From NCBI GenBank assembly GCA_964576515.1, contig CAZNUW010000011.1, positions 62,001-126,000 on the forward strand: a stretch of DNA of 64,000 bases. Reading direction: 5' to 3'. The notes beneath the pieces were generated by a model, which searched no databases, had not been told where the DNA came from, and was given only the letters and a program-made list of their open reading frames with translations. The first letter of the stretch is position 1, and every line of letters begins with the position of its first letter. The stretch is from SHVO01 sp964576515. Lineage in GTDB: Bacteria; Pseudomonadota; Alphaproteobacteria; Rhodospirillales; Rhodospirillaceae. The translations under genes were made by a program, and so were the position numbers. Positions 31,513-40,494 of this stretch are shown here, in pieces.

Positions 31513-34500
31513 GTTTCGCAGGCTTCTTTATCAACCGCCCGATCTTCGCGGGCGTGCTGTCGATCATCATCTTCGTCTCGGGCCTGATCGCGCTCCCGCT
31601 CCTGCCGATCAGCGAATATCCCGAGGTGGTTCCGCCGACGGTCGAGGTCCGCACCATGTACCGCGGCGCGAACCCCTCGGTGATTTCCGAAACGGTGGCC
31701 GCCCCCCTCGAAGAGGCGATCACCGGCGTCGAAGACATGATCTATATGAAGTCGGTCGCGTCCTCGGACGGCGTCCTGACCCTGATCGCCACCTTCAAAC
31801 CGGGCACGGACCCCGATACCGCGCAGGTCCAAGTGCAGAACCGCGTCAGCCAAGCGCTGCCGCGTCTGCCCGAGGAAGTGCGCCAAGTCGGCGTCACCAC
31901 CCAGAAAAGCGCGCCGGACCTTTCGCTGGTCGTGCACTTGATCTCGCCCGACGGCCGTTACGACGCCACGTACTTGCGCAACTACGCGGTCCTTCACATC
32001 AAGGACGAAATCTCGCGCATCAAGGGCGTCGGCAACGCGCCGATCTTCGGCGCGGGCGACTACGCCATGCGCATTTGGCTCGATCCGGCGAAAGTCGCCG
32101 CGCGCGGCTTGACGGGCGGCGACGTCATTCGCGCCGTCCGCGAACAGAACGTCCAGGTGTCCGCCGGCCAGCTCGGCGCCCCGCCACAGACCGGCATCTC
32201 CGACTTCACCGTCTCGATCAATGCGCAAGGCCGTCTGGCTTCGGTTGAGGAGTTCGGCGACATCGTCTTGAAGACCGGCGCCGACGGCGAGATCACCCGT
32301 CTGAACGACGTGGCCCGCCTGGAGCTCGGCGCGTCCGAATACGCCCTGCGCGCGCTGCTCGACGGCAAACAGGCCGTCGCGATCCCCATTTTCCAGTCGC
32401 CGGGCGCCAATCTGCTGGACCTCTCCAGCGACGTGCGCGCCAAGATGGCCGAACTCTCGGCCCGTTTCCCGGAAGGCGTGACGTGGGACGTGGTCTATGA
32501 CCCGTCGATCTTCGTGCGCGAGTCCGTGAACTCGGTCGTCACGACCCTGCTCGAAGCCATCGCGCTCGTGGTGCTGGTCGTGATCCTATTCCTGCAAACC
32601 TGGCGCGCCTCCATCATCCCCCTGCTCGCCGTGCCGGTGTCCATCGTCGGCACGCTCGCGGTCCTCCTCTTGATGGGTTTCTCCATCAACACCCTCACCC
32701 TGTTCGGCCTCGTTCTGGCCACCGGGATCGTGGTCGATGACGCCATCGTGGTGGTGGAAAACGTCGAACGCGCCATCGCCAACGGCTTGAAACCGCTCTC
32801 CGCGGCCCATCAGGCCATGAAGGAAGTGAGTGGCCCCATCGTCGCCATCGCCCTCGTGCTGGTGGCGGTGTTCGTGCCGATGGCGTTCCTCGAAGGCGTC
32901 ACGGGCCAGTTCTATCGCCAGTTCGCGGTCACCATCGCCGTGTCCACGATCATCTCGGCGATCAACTCCCTCACCTTGTCGCCGGCCTTGGCCGCCGTGC
33001 TCCTCAAGGGCCATCACGAAGCGCCCGATGCGCCGACCCGCTGGCTCGACAAAACCTTCGGCTGGCTGTTCCGTCCTTTCAACCGCTTCTTCCACGCGAG
33101 TTCGGAACGCTATTCCGGCAGCGTCACGCGCACCATCGGTCGCAGCAAGGCGACCTTCGCGGTCTATGCCGCGCTGCTCGCCGCCACCTGGTTCGCGTTC
33201 CAGGCCGTCCCCGGCGGGTTCATCCCCGCGCAGGACAAGCTCTACGTGATCGGCGGCGTGAAGATGCCGGAAGGCTCCAGCCTCGACCGCACCGAAGCGG
33301 CCATCAAGAAGATGACCGAGATCGGCCTCGCGACCGAAGGCGTCGACTATGCCGTCGCCTTCCCCGGCCTCAACGTCCTTCAGTTCACCAATACGCCCAA
33401 CATGGGCACGGTGTTCTTCCCCTTGAAGGCTTTTGACGAACGCGACCGTCCCGCGACCGAAATCGCGGCCGAACTGATGGGCAAGTTCCAGGGCATGCAG
33501 GAAGGCTTCGCCTTTGCCATCATGCCGCCGCCCATCCTCGGCCTCGGCACCGGTTCCGGCTACTCGCTCTATATCCAGGACCGCGCCGGTCTCGGTTTCG
33601 GCGAGTTGCAGAACGCGGCGATGTCGCTTTCGGGCGCCGTCAGCCAGGTTCCCGGCATGCACTTCCCGATCACGTCCTATCAGGCCAACGTTCCGCAATT
33701 ATCCGCGGAAGTCGACCGCGAGAAGGCCAAGATCCAGAACGTCGCCATCAATGAAGTGTTCGAGACCCTGCAAGTCTATCTCGGCGGGGTGTACGTGAAC
33801 GACTTCAACCTGTTCGGCCGCACCTTCCGCGTGATCACGCAAGGGGAAGCGACGGCGCGCGACCAGGTGGAAGACATCGCCCAACTGCGCACTCGCAACC
33901 TGATGGGCGAGATGGTTCCCATCGGCAGCGTCCTGACCACCCGCGACACCTACGGCCCCGATCCGGTCGTGCGCTACAACGGCTATCCGTCGGCCGATAT
34001 CGTCGGTGAAGCCGATCCCCGCCTCCTGTCGTCGTCCGAGTCCATGGGAACCGTCGCCGCGGTCGCGTCGAAGGTTCTGCCGCCCGGAATGACCTTGGAG
34101 TGGACGGACTTGAGCTTCCAGCAGTCCACGCAAGGCAACGCGGCGCTCATCGTGTTCCCCTTGAGCGCGCTCCTAGTGTTCCTCGTGCTGGCCGCCCTGT
34201 ACGAAAGCTGGACGCTGCCCCTGGCCGTGATCCTGATCGTGCCGATGGCCATGCTCGCGGCATTGACCGGCGTATGGCTTGTGGGCGGCGACAACAACGT
34301 TTTCGTTCAGGTGGGCCTCGTGGTGCTTATGGGCCTCGCGTCCAAGAACGCCATCCTGATCGTCGAGTTCGCCCGCGAACTTGAACATCAGGGCCGCGAT
34401 ATCGTCACGGCCGCCATCGAAGCCTCGCGGTTACGCCTGCGTCCCATCGTGATGACCTCCGTCGCCTTCATCGCCGGCGTGACGCCGCTGGTGTTCTCGT

Positions 34501-34691
34501 CCGGCGCGGGCGCGGAAGTCCGTCAGGCCACCGGTGTCACGGTGTTCGCCGGCATGATCGGGGTCACCCTCTTCGGTCTGTTCCTGACGCCTGTGTTCTA
34601 TGTGGCTCTGCGCAAACTCGCCGAACGGCTGAAGCAGCCGTCCGCAGCCCCTGCGCAAGCCGAACTGCCCCTGGAGAATACCCATGCGTAA
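31509..34691 (+). CDS. RND multidrug efflux permease (AcrB/MexB-like, HAE1 family)
   Basis: 1060 residues with the duplicated RND fold: a first helix MSFAGFFINRPIFAGVLSIIIF, two large periplasmic loops, and twelve membrane helices. Family hallmarks are VPPTVEVRTMYRGANP, PISEYPEV, the helix-4 GLVLATGIVVDDAIVVVENVER with the two Asp of the proton relay, and a similar VVLMGLASKNAILIVEFAREL segment in the second half. It exports hydrophobic or amphiphilic compounds using the proton gradient. It is followed by the outer-membrane channel with an 8-nt overlap. Confidence 0.95.
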   Translation: MSFAGFFINRPIFAGVLSIIIFVSGLIALPLLPISEYPEVVPPTVEVRTMYRGANPSVISETVAAPLEEAITGVEDMIYMKSVASSDGVLTLIATFKPGTDPDTAQVQVQNRVSQALPRLPEEVRQVGVTTQKSAPDLSLVVHLISPDGRYDATYLRNYAVLHIKDEISRIKGVGNAPIFGAGDYAMRIWLDPAKVAARGLTGGDVIRAVREQNVQVSAGQLGAPPQTGISDFTVSINAQGRLASVEEFGDIVLKTGADGEITRLNDVARLELGASEYALRALLDGKQAVAIPIFQSPGANLLDLSSDVRAKMAELSARFPEGVTWDVVYDPSIFVRESVNSVVTTLLEAIALVVLVVILFLQTWRASIIPLLAVPVSIVGTLAVLLLMGFSINTLTLFGLVLATGIVVDDAIVVVENVERAIANGLKPLSAAHQAMKEVSGPIVAIALVLVAVFVPMAFLEGVTGQFYRQFAVTIAVSTIISAINSLTLSPALAAVLLKGHHEAPDAPTRWLDKTFGWLFRPFNRFFHASSERYSGSVTRTIGRSKATFAVYAALLAATWFAFQAVPGGFIPAQDKLYVIGGVKMPEGSSLDRTEAAIKKMTEIGLATEGVDYAVAFPGLNVLQFTNTPNMGTVFFPLKAFDERDRPATEIAAELMGKFQGMQEGFAFAIMPPPILGLGTGSGYSLYIQDRAGLGFGELQNAAMSLSGAVSQVPGMHFPITSYQANVPQLSAEVDREKAKIQNVAINEVFETLQVYLGGVYVNDFNLFGRTFRVITQGEATARDQVEDIAQLRTRNLMGEMVPIGSVLTTRDTYGPDPVVRYNGYPSADIVGEADPRLLSSSESMGTVAAVASKVLPPGMTLEWTDLSFQQSTQGNAALIVFPLSALLVFLVLAALYESWTLPLAVILIVPMAMLAALTGVWLVGGDNNVFVQVGLVVLMGLASKNAILIVEFARELEHQGRDIVTAAIEASRLRLRPIVMTSVAFIAGVTPLVFSSGAGAEVRQATGVTVFAGMIGVTLFGLFLTPVFYVALRKLAERLKQPSAAPAQAELPLENTHA

Positions 34692-36090
34692 CTTTGTCGC
34701 GCTCCTGCTCGCCACGTCCGTCCTCACGGCCTGCGCCGTCGGACCGAATTACGCGCGGCCCGAAACGAACGTCGCGGCCGCCTTCCATGAAAAGGCGGCG
34801 GACGTTTCGGCGGCTGAACCCGTCGGCGCGTTCTGGACGGGATTCAACGATCCCCTGCTGACGCGTCTGGTCGATGAGGCGCTCACGCGCAACACCGACC
34901 TGCGCGCGGCGGTGGCGCGCCTCGATCAGGCCCGGGCGCTTTCCATGCAGTCCACGCTCGACCTCCTGCCGACCGTAACCGCCGACGGCGCGTTCACCAC
35001 GACGCGCACGCCCGCCAGCCGGACCCTGCCCGGCGCGGACCGCGACAGCGAAGGTTACGAAGCGGGCTTGAACGCCGCGTGGGAGATCGATCTTTTCGGC
35101 CGCGTCCGTCGAGGGGTCGAAGCCGACCGCGCGGAAGCCCAGGCCGTCGCCGCCGACGCCCGCGCGGTGCAGGTCAGCGTCGCCGCCGAGGTCGTCAGTT
35201 CCTACTTTGAACTGCGGGGTCGTCAGGAACAGTTGTCCGTCGCGCGCCGCAACGCCGAGAACCAGCGCAACACGCTACAACTGACGGAAACACGCCTTGA
35301 AGCGGGCCGCGGCACCGACTTCGACATCACGCGCGCCCGCGCCCAACTCAAACTGACGGAATCGCGCATTCCCCGGCTTGAAGCCGCGGTGGCTTTCGCC
35401 ACCCATCGCCTCGCGGTGCTGACCGGCCAGGCGCCGACCGCCATCACGGCGGAACTCGCCACGCCGGTCCCGCTTGCCGCGTTACCGCAAGACGTCGCGG
35501 TTGGGACGCCGGCCGACCTCCTGCGCCGCCGTCCCGACATTCAAGCCGCCGAACGGCGCCTGGCGTCGGCCACCGCGCGTGTCGGGGTCGCCACGGCCGA
35601 TCTTTTCCCACGCCTCACCTTGGGCGGCTCGCTCTCCACCGTGTCGCCCACCTTGGGCGGCCTGTTCAGCGCGTCGAGCGAATCCTATGCCGCCGGCCCG
35701 CTCATCAGTTGGGCCTTCCTCGATCTCGGCCGCGTGAAGGCGCGCATCGACGCAAGCGACGCCGCCGCCCGCGCCAATCTCGCCGCCTACGAAGGCGCCG
35801 TCTTACGCGCCCTCGAGGAAAGCGAAAACGCGTTGATCGCCTACGACCGCACCCGCCGCGAAACCTCGCACCTGGAGGAAGCCGCGGCGGCAGGCCGCGA
35901 AGGCGCCCGCCTCGCGCGCGTCCGGTTCGAGAACGGGATCGCGGACTTCCTGCCCGTGCTCGACGCCGAACGTTCGCAGCTCGAAGCCGAAGACCGCCTC
36001 GCCGAAACCCGCACCCGCGCCGCCACCAGCCTCGTCGCCGTCTATAAGACGGTCGCGGGCGGATGGCCGGAGCGGATCGTGCAAAATTGA
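34684..36090 (+). CDS. RND efflux outer-membrane channel (NodT/OprM-like lipoprotein)
   Basis: 468 residues with a lipoprotein signal (SVLTACAVGPNYARPE; lipid Cys at about residue 17). The TolC-fold repeats are recognisable: LARLDQARALSMQSTLDLLPTV and its second-half counterpart LRRRPDIQAAERRLASATARVGVATADLFP, plus NGIADFLPVLDAERSQLEAEDRL. It forms the trimeric channel for the adaptor-permease pair. This completes a tripartite pump in one operon. The operon runs on into the small genes at 36105 and 36272 before a terminator at 36472. Confidence 0.93.
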   Translation: MRNFVALLLATSVLTACAVGPNYARPETNVAAAFHEKAADVSAAEPVGAFWTGFNDPLLTRLVDEALTRNTDLRAAVARLDQARALSMQSTLDLLPTVTADGAFTTTRTPASRTLPGADRDSEGYEAGLNAAWEIDLFGRVRRGVEADRAEAQAVAADARAVQVSVAAEVVSSYFELRGRQEQLSVARRNAENQRNTLQLTETRLEAGRGTDFDITRARAQLKLTESRIPRLEAAVAFATHRLAVLTGQAPTAITAELATPVPLAALPQDVAVGTPADLLRRRPDIQAAERRLASATARVGVATADLFPRLTLGGSLSTVSPTLGGLFSASSESYAAGPLISWAFLDLGRVKARIDASDAAARANLAAYEGAVLRALEESENALIAYDRTRRETSHLEEAAAAGREGARLARVRFENGIADFLPVLDAERSQLEAEDRLAETRTRAATSLVAVYKTVAGGWPERIVQN

Positions 36091-36104
36091 GAAAGGAGCG
36101 AAAC

Positions 36105-36269
36105 ATGTTCGCGTCCCTGCGCCTTGCCGTCGCCGCCGCTGGAGTGAGCCTCGCCCTCCTCTCCGGATGCGCGTCCGCGCCCGCCCAACACGCCGCGACC
36201 GGCTGCTATTGGCCTGGCCCGATGTACCAGGACTGTAGCGAAATCATCGAGTTCAACAGTTGGCGGTAG
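36105..36269 (+). CDS. Small lipoprotein of unknown function
   Basis: 54 residues; lipoprotein signal with lipobox LLSGCAS (Cys about residue 22), then a short mature part with two more Cys (TGCYWPGP and YQDCSEI) and an acidic-aromatic tail. AAGGAG lies a few bases before the ATG. It follows the outer-membrane channel by 14 nt and is probably the fourth gene of the efflux operon. No family is recognised; a link to efflux is positional only. Confidence 0.65.
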   Translation: MFASLRLAVAAAGVSLALLSGCASAPAQHAATGCYWPGPMYQDCSEIIEFNSWR

Positions 36270-36271
36270 TC

Positions 36272-36373
36272 ATGCCCCGGCACTCGAGCAACTCCGCGAG
36301 CACCGCGATCAGCGTCGCGATCGTTTTCACGATCATCGGCATCGTCGGCTTCCTGGTTTCGCTGCCGACCTAA
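36272..36373 (+). CDS. 33-residue single-helix membrane peptide
   Basis: MPRHSSNSASTAISVAIVFTIIGIVGFLVSLPT: a short polar tip and one hydrophobic helix of about 20 residues, typical of tiny membrane peptides. Its ATG begins 2 nt after the stop of the small lipoprotein gene, so translation is likely coupled. No good ribosome-binding site is seen. Too short to assign a family. Confidence 0.5.
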   Translation: MPRHSSNSASTAISVAIVFTIIGIVGFLVSLPT

Positions 36374-36471
36374 CGTTTACCGGCCTAACACTTATCGGCC
36401 CAACGCTTAAAGGTGTCGCCGGAACCCGCCTTCCAGCCACCCCCGCAAGACGAAATGACGGGTTAACCCTC

Positions 36472-36516
36472 ACGCGAAAGCCTTACCGGGACGTACAGGC
36501 TTTCGCGTCTTTTTTT
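36472..36516 (+). terminator. Rho-independent terminator of the efflux operon
   Basis: Stem ACGCGAAAGCCT / AGGCTTTCGCGT (perfect) with a 13-nt loop, followed by CTTTTTTT. It ends the unit containing the efflux genes and the two following small genes. Confidence 0.92.
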
Positions 36517-36553
36517 ACCCGCTCGAAGCGTGCACGCACCGCGAACATCCGGC

Positions 36554-36578
36554 GGAACATTCGCGGGCCGCTTCAGTT
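36554..36578 (+). promoter_or_regulatory. EcfG-like (general stress) promoter
   Basis: GGAAC (36554-36558), 17 bp, GTT (36576-36578) fits the alphaproteobacterial EcfG consensus GGAAC-N16-17-GTT, 31 nt before the 24-residue peptide gene at 36610. The copy at 37679-37704 has the same GGAACATTCG start. Confidence 0.65.
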
Positions 36579-36609
36579 TTAGCTGCACCACATCTGAATG
36601 GAGCAGCTC

Positions 36610-36684
36610 ATGAACGGCATCATCTATCTCGTCGGCCTCGTTGTGGTCGTCATGTTCATTCTGTCCTTCCTCGGTCTGCGTTGA
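36610..36684 (+). CDS. 24-residue single-helix membrane peptide (copy 1)
   Basis: MNGIIYLVGLVVVVMFILSFLGLR: almost wholly hydrophobic, with one Arg at the end. GGAG sits 7 nt before the ATG, and an EcfG-like promoter precedes it. A near-identical copy, also preceded by such an element, is encoded at 37743. One-helix peptides like this often act on membrane protein partners or as stress-induced toxins; which applies here is unknown. Confidence 0.7.
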   Translation: MNGIIYLVGLVVVVMFILSFLGLR

Positions 36685-36717
36685 GCGTCGTTCCGCGCGT
36701 TATCAGGGAGAAACACA

Positions 36718-37557
36718 ATGACTGAACAACCCGCAATCGTGGGCGTCGAAACCCGCGACGGCTACGTCGACTGGTGTGCAATTGCCGCAGGCGCAATGGT
36801 CGCGACCGCGATTTCCGTCGTCCTGTTCACCTTCGGAACCGCGATCGGGCTTTCCATGGTATCGCCCTACGAAGGCGCAGGCGTCTCGCGCGCCGCCTAT
36901 TTCGCGACTCTGGCGCTGTGGACACTCTGGGTCGTCGTCTCCAGCTTTATGGCCGGCGGATACATCGCCGGCCGTTTGCGCCGTCGGGTCGGTGACGCCA
37001 CCGAACACGAAGTCGATGTCCGCGACGGCGCGCACGGCCTTCTGGTTTGGGCCACGGGCGTGGTTGTCGCCTCCATTCTGCTGATGCTCGGCGTCACCGG
37101 CGCGGTTGGCGCCACGGCGGTCGCCAATCGATCGGAGACCACCTTCAGCGACAGCGCCAGCATCACCGCCTTCACGGTCGACGCCCTTCTCCGGCCGGAC
37201 GCGAACGCGCCGCAAACATCGCCGGAGAATGCCGCCAGCCTGCGCGACGAGCTCGCGCGGCTTTTGACTTATGGCATGACGGACGGAGAATTGGGTGCGG
37301 ACGACAAGACGTACGCCGCGCAGGCGATTTCCCGGCATACCGGCATGACCCAAACCGAGGCGCAAACCCGTATCGACACTGTGCTTGCCGATGCGCGTGA
37401 AACCGCCAACGACGCGCGCAAGATCGCTTTGCTCATCGGCTTCCTCACGGCCGCTGCGCTTCTCGTCGGCGCGGCGTCCGCCGCATGGGCTGCGACTCTT
37501 GGCGGCCGCCACCGCGACCGGAATACGGACACCAGCGTATTCTGGCGCTGGACCTGA
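36718..37557 (+). CDS. Multi-helix membrane protein of unknown function
   Basis: 279 residues. Membrane segments at about 20-45 (AIAAGAMVATAISVVLFTFGTA), 63-80, 102-123 (GLLVWATGVVVASILLMLGV) and a C-terminal one (ALLIGFLTAAALLVGAASAAWAATL) enclose a soluble periplasmic or cytoplasmic stretch with AITAFTVDALLRPD. This resembles alphaproteobacterial membrane proteins often labelled PhnA-like, without known function. It starts 33 nt after a tiny peptide gene and is followed 17 nt later by another, so the three are probably one transcript. Confidence 0.7.
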   Translation: MTEQPAIVGVETRDGYVDWCAIAAGAMVATAISVVLFTFGTAIGLSMVSPYEGAGVSRAAYFATLALWTLWVVVSSFMAGGYIAGRLRRRVGDATEHEVDVRDGAHGLLVWATGVVVASILLMLGVTGAVGATAVANRSETTFSDSASITAFTVDALLRPDANAPQTSPENAASLRDELARLLTYGMTDGELGADDKTYAAQAISRHTGMTQTEAQTRIDTVLADARETANDARKIALLIGFLTAAALLVGAASAAWAATLGGRHRDRNTDTSVFWRWT

Positions 37558-37574
37558 CAAGGAGAAAAACCACA

Positions 37575-37646
37575 ATGAGATCGTTGTTACTTTGGGCCGT
37601 CGGCGTCCCCATTCCAGTCATCATCTTGATCGCGATTCTGACGTAG
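37575..37646 (+). CDS. 23-residue single-helix membrane peptide
   Basis: MRSLLLWAVGVPIPVIILIAILT, entirely hydrophobic after a basic tip. AAGGAG is located about 9 nt upstream. The pattern (RSLLLW, GVPIPVIIL) recalls a short proteobacterial hydrophobic peptide family of unknown role. It is the last gene of the unit starting at 36610. Confidence 0.7.
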   Translation: MRSLLLWAVGVPIPVIILIAILT

Positions 37647-37662
37647 CCCCCGAAGATAAGAC

Positions 37663-37695
37663 CGGCCGCCGAATGCATGGAACATTCGGCGGCCG
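37663..37695 (+). terminator. Hairpin downstream of the peptide unit, overlapping a promoter
   Basis: Perfect 13-bp stem CGGCCGCCGAATG / CATTCGGCGGCCG with a 7-nt loop. No long U-run follows, although GTTTTA comes 6 nt later. Its right arm is also part of the EcfG-like element at 37679, so termination and the next promoter share bases. Confidence 0.6.
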
Positions 37696-37704
37696 ATGTC
37701 GGTT
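37679..37704 (+). promoter_or_regulatory. EcfG-like (general stress) promoter, copy 2
   Basis: GGAAC (37679-37683) and GTT (37702-37704) are 18 bp apart, one more than usual. The sequence GGAACATTCG-GCGG matches the promoter at 36554 closely. It lies 38 nt before the peptide gene at 37743. Confidence 0.5.
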
Positions 37705-37742
37705 TTAACAGTCACCTGTTACGTAACCGCCGGGAGACCGCC

Positions 37743-37817
37743 ATGAACACCATCATTTACGTCGTCGGCCTTGTTGTGGTCGTCGCCTTCATCCTTTCCT
37801 TCCTCGGCATCGCGTAA
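37743..37817 (+). CDS. 24-residue single-helix membrane peptide (copy 2)
   Basis: MNTIIYVVGLVVVVAFILSFLGIA differs from the peptide at 36610 at only 6 of 24 positions. GGGAG precedes the ATG by 7 nt. Presence of two copies with similar upstream elements is strong evidence that these are real genes. Confidence 0.72.
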   Translation: MNTIIYVVGLVVVVAFILSFLGIA

Positions 37818-37959
37818 CGCGTTCGATTCGGGCACATTTGCCGCGATATACGAAAATGGGACCTCTGCCAGTCGGGGAACACACACCGCCGCATTGCACC
37901 TTGTGCTAGTGTTCCGTTCCCCGCGCCGCCGCTCGCGGTGCTGAAGATCGGCTGGGCTC

Positions 37960-39375
37960 ATGACGGACGCATTCGACGCCGTATTCCTCGCGCGTATCCA
38001 GTTCGCGTTCACCGTCAGCTTTCATTTTATCTTCCCCGCCTTCTCCATCGGCCTTGCGAGCTATCTCATGGTGCTCGAAGGCCTTTGGCTCGCCACGAAG
38101 AAAGGCGTTTACGCCAACCTCTTCCGGTATTGGCTGAAAATCTTCGCGGTGGTTTTCGGCATGGGTGTCGTCTCGGGCATCGTCATGTCCTATCAGTTCG
38201 GCACCAACTGGTCGGTGTTTTCGCAGAAGGCCGGGCCGGTCATCGGCCCCCTGATGGCCTACGAAGTCCTGACCGCGTTTTTCCTCGAGGCGGGTTTCCT
38301 CGGTGTGATGCTGTTCGGCATCAATAAGGTCGGCCGCAAGCTTCACTTCGTCGCGACCTGCATGGTCGCCTTGGGCACGTTGATCTCCGCCACCTGGATC
38401 ATCAGCGTCAACAGTTGGATGCATACGCCCACGGGCTTCACGATCAACGAAGCCGGGCAATTCGTGCCCGCGGGCTCCTGGATTCCCATCATCTTCAACC
38501 CCAGCTTCCCTTACCGGCTGACGCACGTCGTCCTCGCGTCATACCTCACGACCGCCTTTGTGGTCGGCGCCGTCGGCGCATGGCATCTCTTGCGCGACCG
38601 TACGAACGCGGGCGCGCGCGTCATGTTCTCCATGGCCATGTGGATGGCCGCCCTGGTCGCCCCGCTGCAGATCCTCGCGGGTGACGCCCACGGCCTGAAC
38701 ACGTTGGAGCACCAGCTTCCAAAGGTTCTGGCCATGGAAGGTCACTACGATCCCAGCCCCGACGGCGCGCCGCTGATCCTCTTCGGCCTGCCCAGCAACG
38801 CGGATGAAACCGTGCACTACAAGGTCGCGGTGCCGAAGTTGGGTTCGCTGATTCTCAAACACGACCCCGACGCGCCGATGCCGGGCTTGAAGGACTTCCC
38901 CAAGGAAGAATGGCCCTTCGTGCCCCTCGTCTTCTGGTCCTTCCGCGTGATGGTCGGAATCGGGTTCGCGATGATGGCGCTCGGCCTCTGGAGTCTGGTC
39001 GCCCGCGCGCGCCGGTCGCTCTACGACTGGCCGATGCTGCACCGCGCCGCCTTGCTTATGGGCCCCAGCGGTTTCGTCGCGGTGATCGCCGGTTGGATCA
39101 CCACGGAAGTCGGGCGGCAGCCCTACACCGTTTATGGCCATCTGCTCACGTCGCAATCCCACTCGCCTTTGGATGCGCCCGCCGTGGCCGCCTCGCTCGC
39201 GGCGTTTGTCGTCGTTTATTTCTGTGTGTTCGGCGCGGGGACTTATTATGTGATGCGTCTCATGGCCAAACCACCCGCCGCGGGCGAGCCGGAACCACCG
39301 CACACACCTGCGCGCGCCGCCGGCATCACGCCCGCGCCCGCTGTGGCGCCTGAGGGCGCGGGAGGCCGGACATGA
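37960..39375 (+). CDS. cydA: Cytochrome bd-type quinol oxidase subunit I
   Basis: 471 residues, about nine membrane helices. H22 in SFHFIFPAFSIGL is the conserved axial haem ligand; AYEVLTAFFLEAGFLGVMLFG and QILAGDAHGLNTLEHQ carry other family residues. The quinol-binding loop is short compared with E. coli CydA, which suggests the cyanide-insensitive CioA-like branch. It reduces O2 to water using quinol, without proton pumping. The stop overlaps the cydB start (ATGA). An inverted GGAACAC/GTGTTCC pair precedes the gene. Confidence 0.94.
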   Translation: MTDAFDAVFLARIQFAFTVSFHFIFPAFSIGLASYLMVLEGLWLATKKGVYANLFRYWLKIFAVVFGMGVVSGIVMSYQFGTNWSVFSQKAGPVIGPLMAYEVLTAFFLEAGFLGVMLFGINKVGRKLHFVATCMVALGTLISATWIISVNSWMHTPTGFTINEAGQFVPAGSWIPIIFNPSFPYRLTHVVLASYLTTAFVVGAVGAWHLLRDRTNAGARVMFSMAMWMAALVAPLQILAGDAHGLNTLEHQLPKVLAMEGHYDPSPDGAPLILFGLPSNADETVHYKVAVPKLGSLILKHDPDAPMPGLKDFPKEEWPFVPLVFWSFRVMVGIGFAMMALGLWSLVARARRSLYDWPMLHRAALLMGPSGFVAVIAGWITTEVGRQPYTVYGHLLTSQSHSPLDAPAVAASLAAFVVVYFCVFGAGTYYVMRLMAKPPAAGEPEPPHTPARAAGITPAPAVAPEGAGGRT

Positions 39376-40373
39376 CACTCGATCTTCCCTTGATCTGGGC
39401 GTTCATCATCGCCTTCGCGGTGTTCGCCTATGTCGTGATGGACGGCTTCGACTTGGGGATCGGCTTGCTTTTTCCCTGGTTCGAGGCCGGCGAGGAACGG
39501 GACATGGCGATGAATTCCATCGCGCCCGTCTGGGACGGGAATGAAACATGGCTGGTGCTCGGCGCCGGCGGCCTTTTCGCCGCCTTCCCCACCGCTTACG
39601 CCATCATCTTTCCGGCGACCTATCCGCTGATGATCGCGATGCTCCTTGGTCTCATATTCCGCGGCGTCGCGTTCGAGTTCCGCTGGCGCGATCCCGGCCA
39701 CCGCAAATACTGGGACGCGGCCTTCGCCGGCGGATCTTTTGTCGCCGCGCTCACCCAGGGCATGACCTTGGGCGCATTGCTGCAAGGCATCGAGGTCAAG
39801 GACGCCGCCTATGCGGGCGGCTGGCTCGACTGGCTTTCGCCGTTCAGCATTCTGACCGGCGTGTCGCTCGTCGCCGGTTACGGCCTGCTCGGCGTGTGCT
39901 GGCTGATCTGGAAGACCGAAGGCGCGGCCCGCAACCGGGCGCGGCGGTTTGCGCCGGGTTTAGGGCTCGCGACCCTCGCTGCCCTCGGCGGTGTCAGCCT
40001 CGCCACACCGTTTCTGAACTACGCCTATTGGCACCGGTGGTTCGATTTTCCCGGCCTGATCCTCACCGCGACGGTGCCGGTCCTTGTTGCGCTATGCGCC
40101 CTGATCTTCCTGCGCGCGCTCCGGCGCAACGACGACCGGACGCCGTTTCTCTCCGCGCTCACGATCTTCCTCTTGGGATTCGCCGGCCTCGGCGTCAGCA
40201 TGTACCCCTACATCGTCCCGGAGTCCGTGACGATCTGGGAGGCGGCCGCGCCCGAAAGCAGCCAGCTCTTCATGCTCATCGGCACGGCCGTCATCATCCC
40301 GATCATCTTGATCTACACCGGTTGGGCCTACTGGGTTTTCCGCGGCAAGGTGGGGCCCCATGGCTACCACTGA
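39372..40373 (+). CDS. cydB: Cytochrome bd-type quinol oxidase subunit II
   Basis: 333 residues, about eight helices; starts LPLIWAFIIAFAVFAYVVMDGFDLGIGLLFPW, then NSIAPVWDGNETWLVLGAGGLFAAFP, the hallmark of CydB/CioB. Pairs with CydA in the inner membrane. Its last 14 nt overlap the DUF2474 peptide gene. Confidence 0.95.
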   Translation: MTLDLPLIWAFIIAFAVFAYVVMDGFDLGIGLLFPWFEAGEERDMAMNSIAPVWDGNETWLVLGAGGLFAAFPTAYAIIFPATYPLMIAMLLGLIFRGVAFEFRWRDPGHRKYWDAAFAGGSFVAALTQGMTLGALLQGIEVKDAAYAGGWLDWLSPFSILTGVSLVAGYGLLGVCWLIWKTEGAARNRARRFAPGLGLATLAALGGVSLATPFLNYAYWHRWFDFPGLILTATVPVLVALCALIFLRALRRNDDRTPFLSALTIFLLGFAGLGVSMYPYIVPESVTIWEAAAPESSQLFMLIGTAVIIPIILIYTGWAYWVFRGKVGPHGYH

Positions 40374-40494
40374 CGAAACCCGCGAAACCGCGCGGCCCGG
40401 GTGGCCGCGCTTCGCCTGGTTCGTCGCCATCTGGGCGGGCAGCGTCGCCGCCATGTTCGCGCTGGCGGCGGTGATCAGATTCTGGATCGCTTAA
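40360..40494 (+). CDS. DUF2474 small membrane peptide
   Basis: 44 residues: a charged tip, then WPRFAWFVAIWAGSVAAMFALAAVIRFWIA as a single helix. DUF2474 peptides are usually encoded at the 3' end of cydAB/cioAB operons and are presumed small subunits of the oxidase. It overlaps cydB by 14 nt and converges on the next cassette, whose stop overlaps it. Confidence 0.82.
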   Translation: MATTDETRETARPGWPRFAWFVAIWAGSVAAMFALAAVIRFWIA

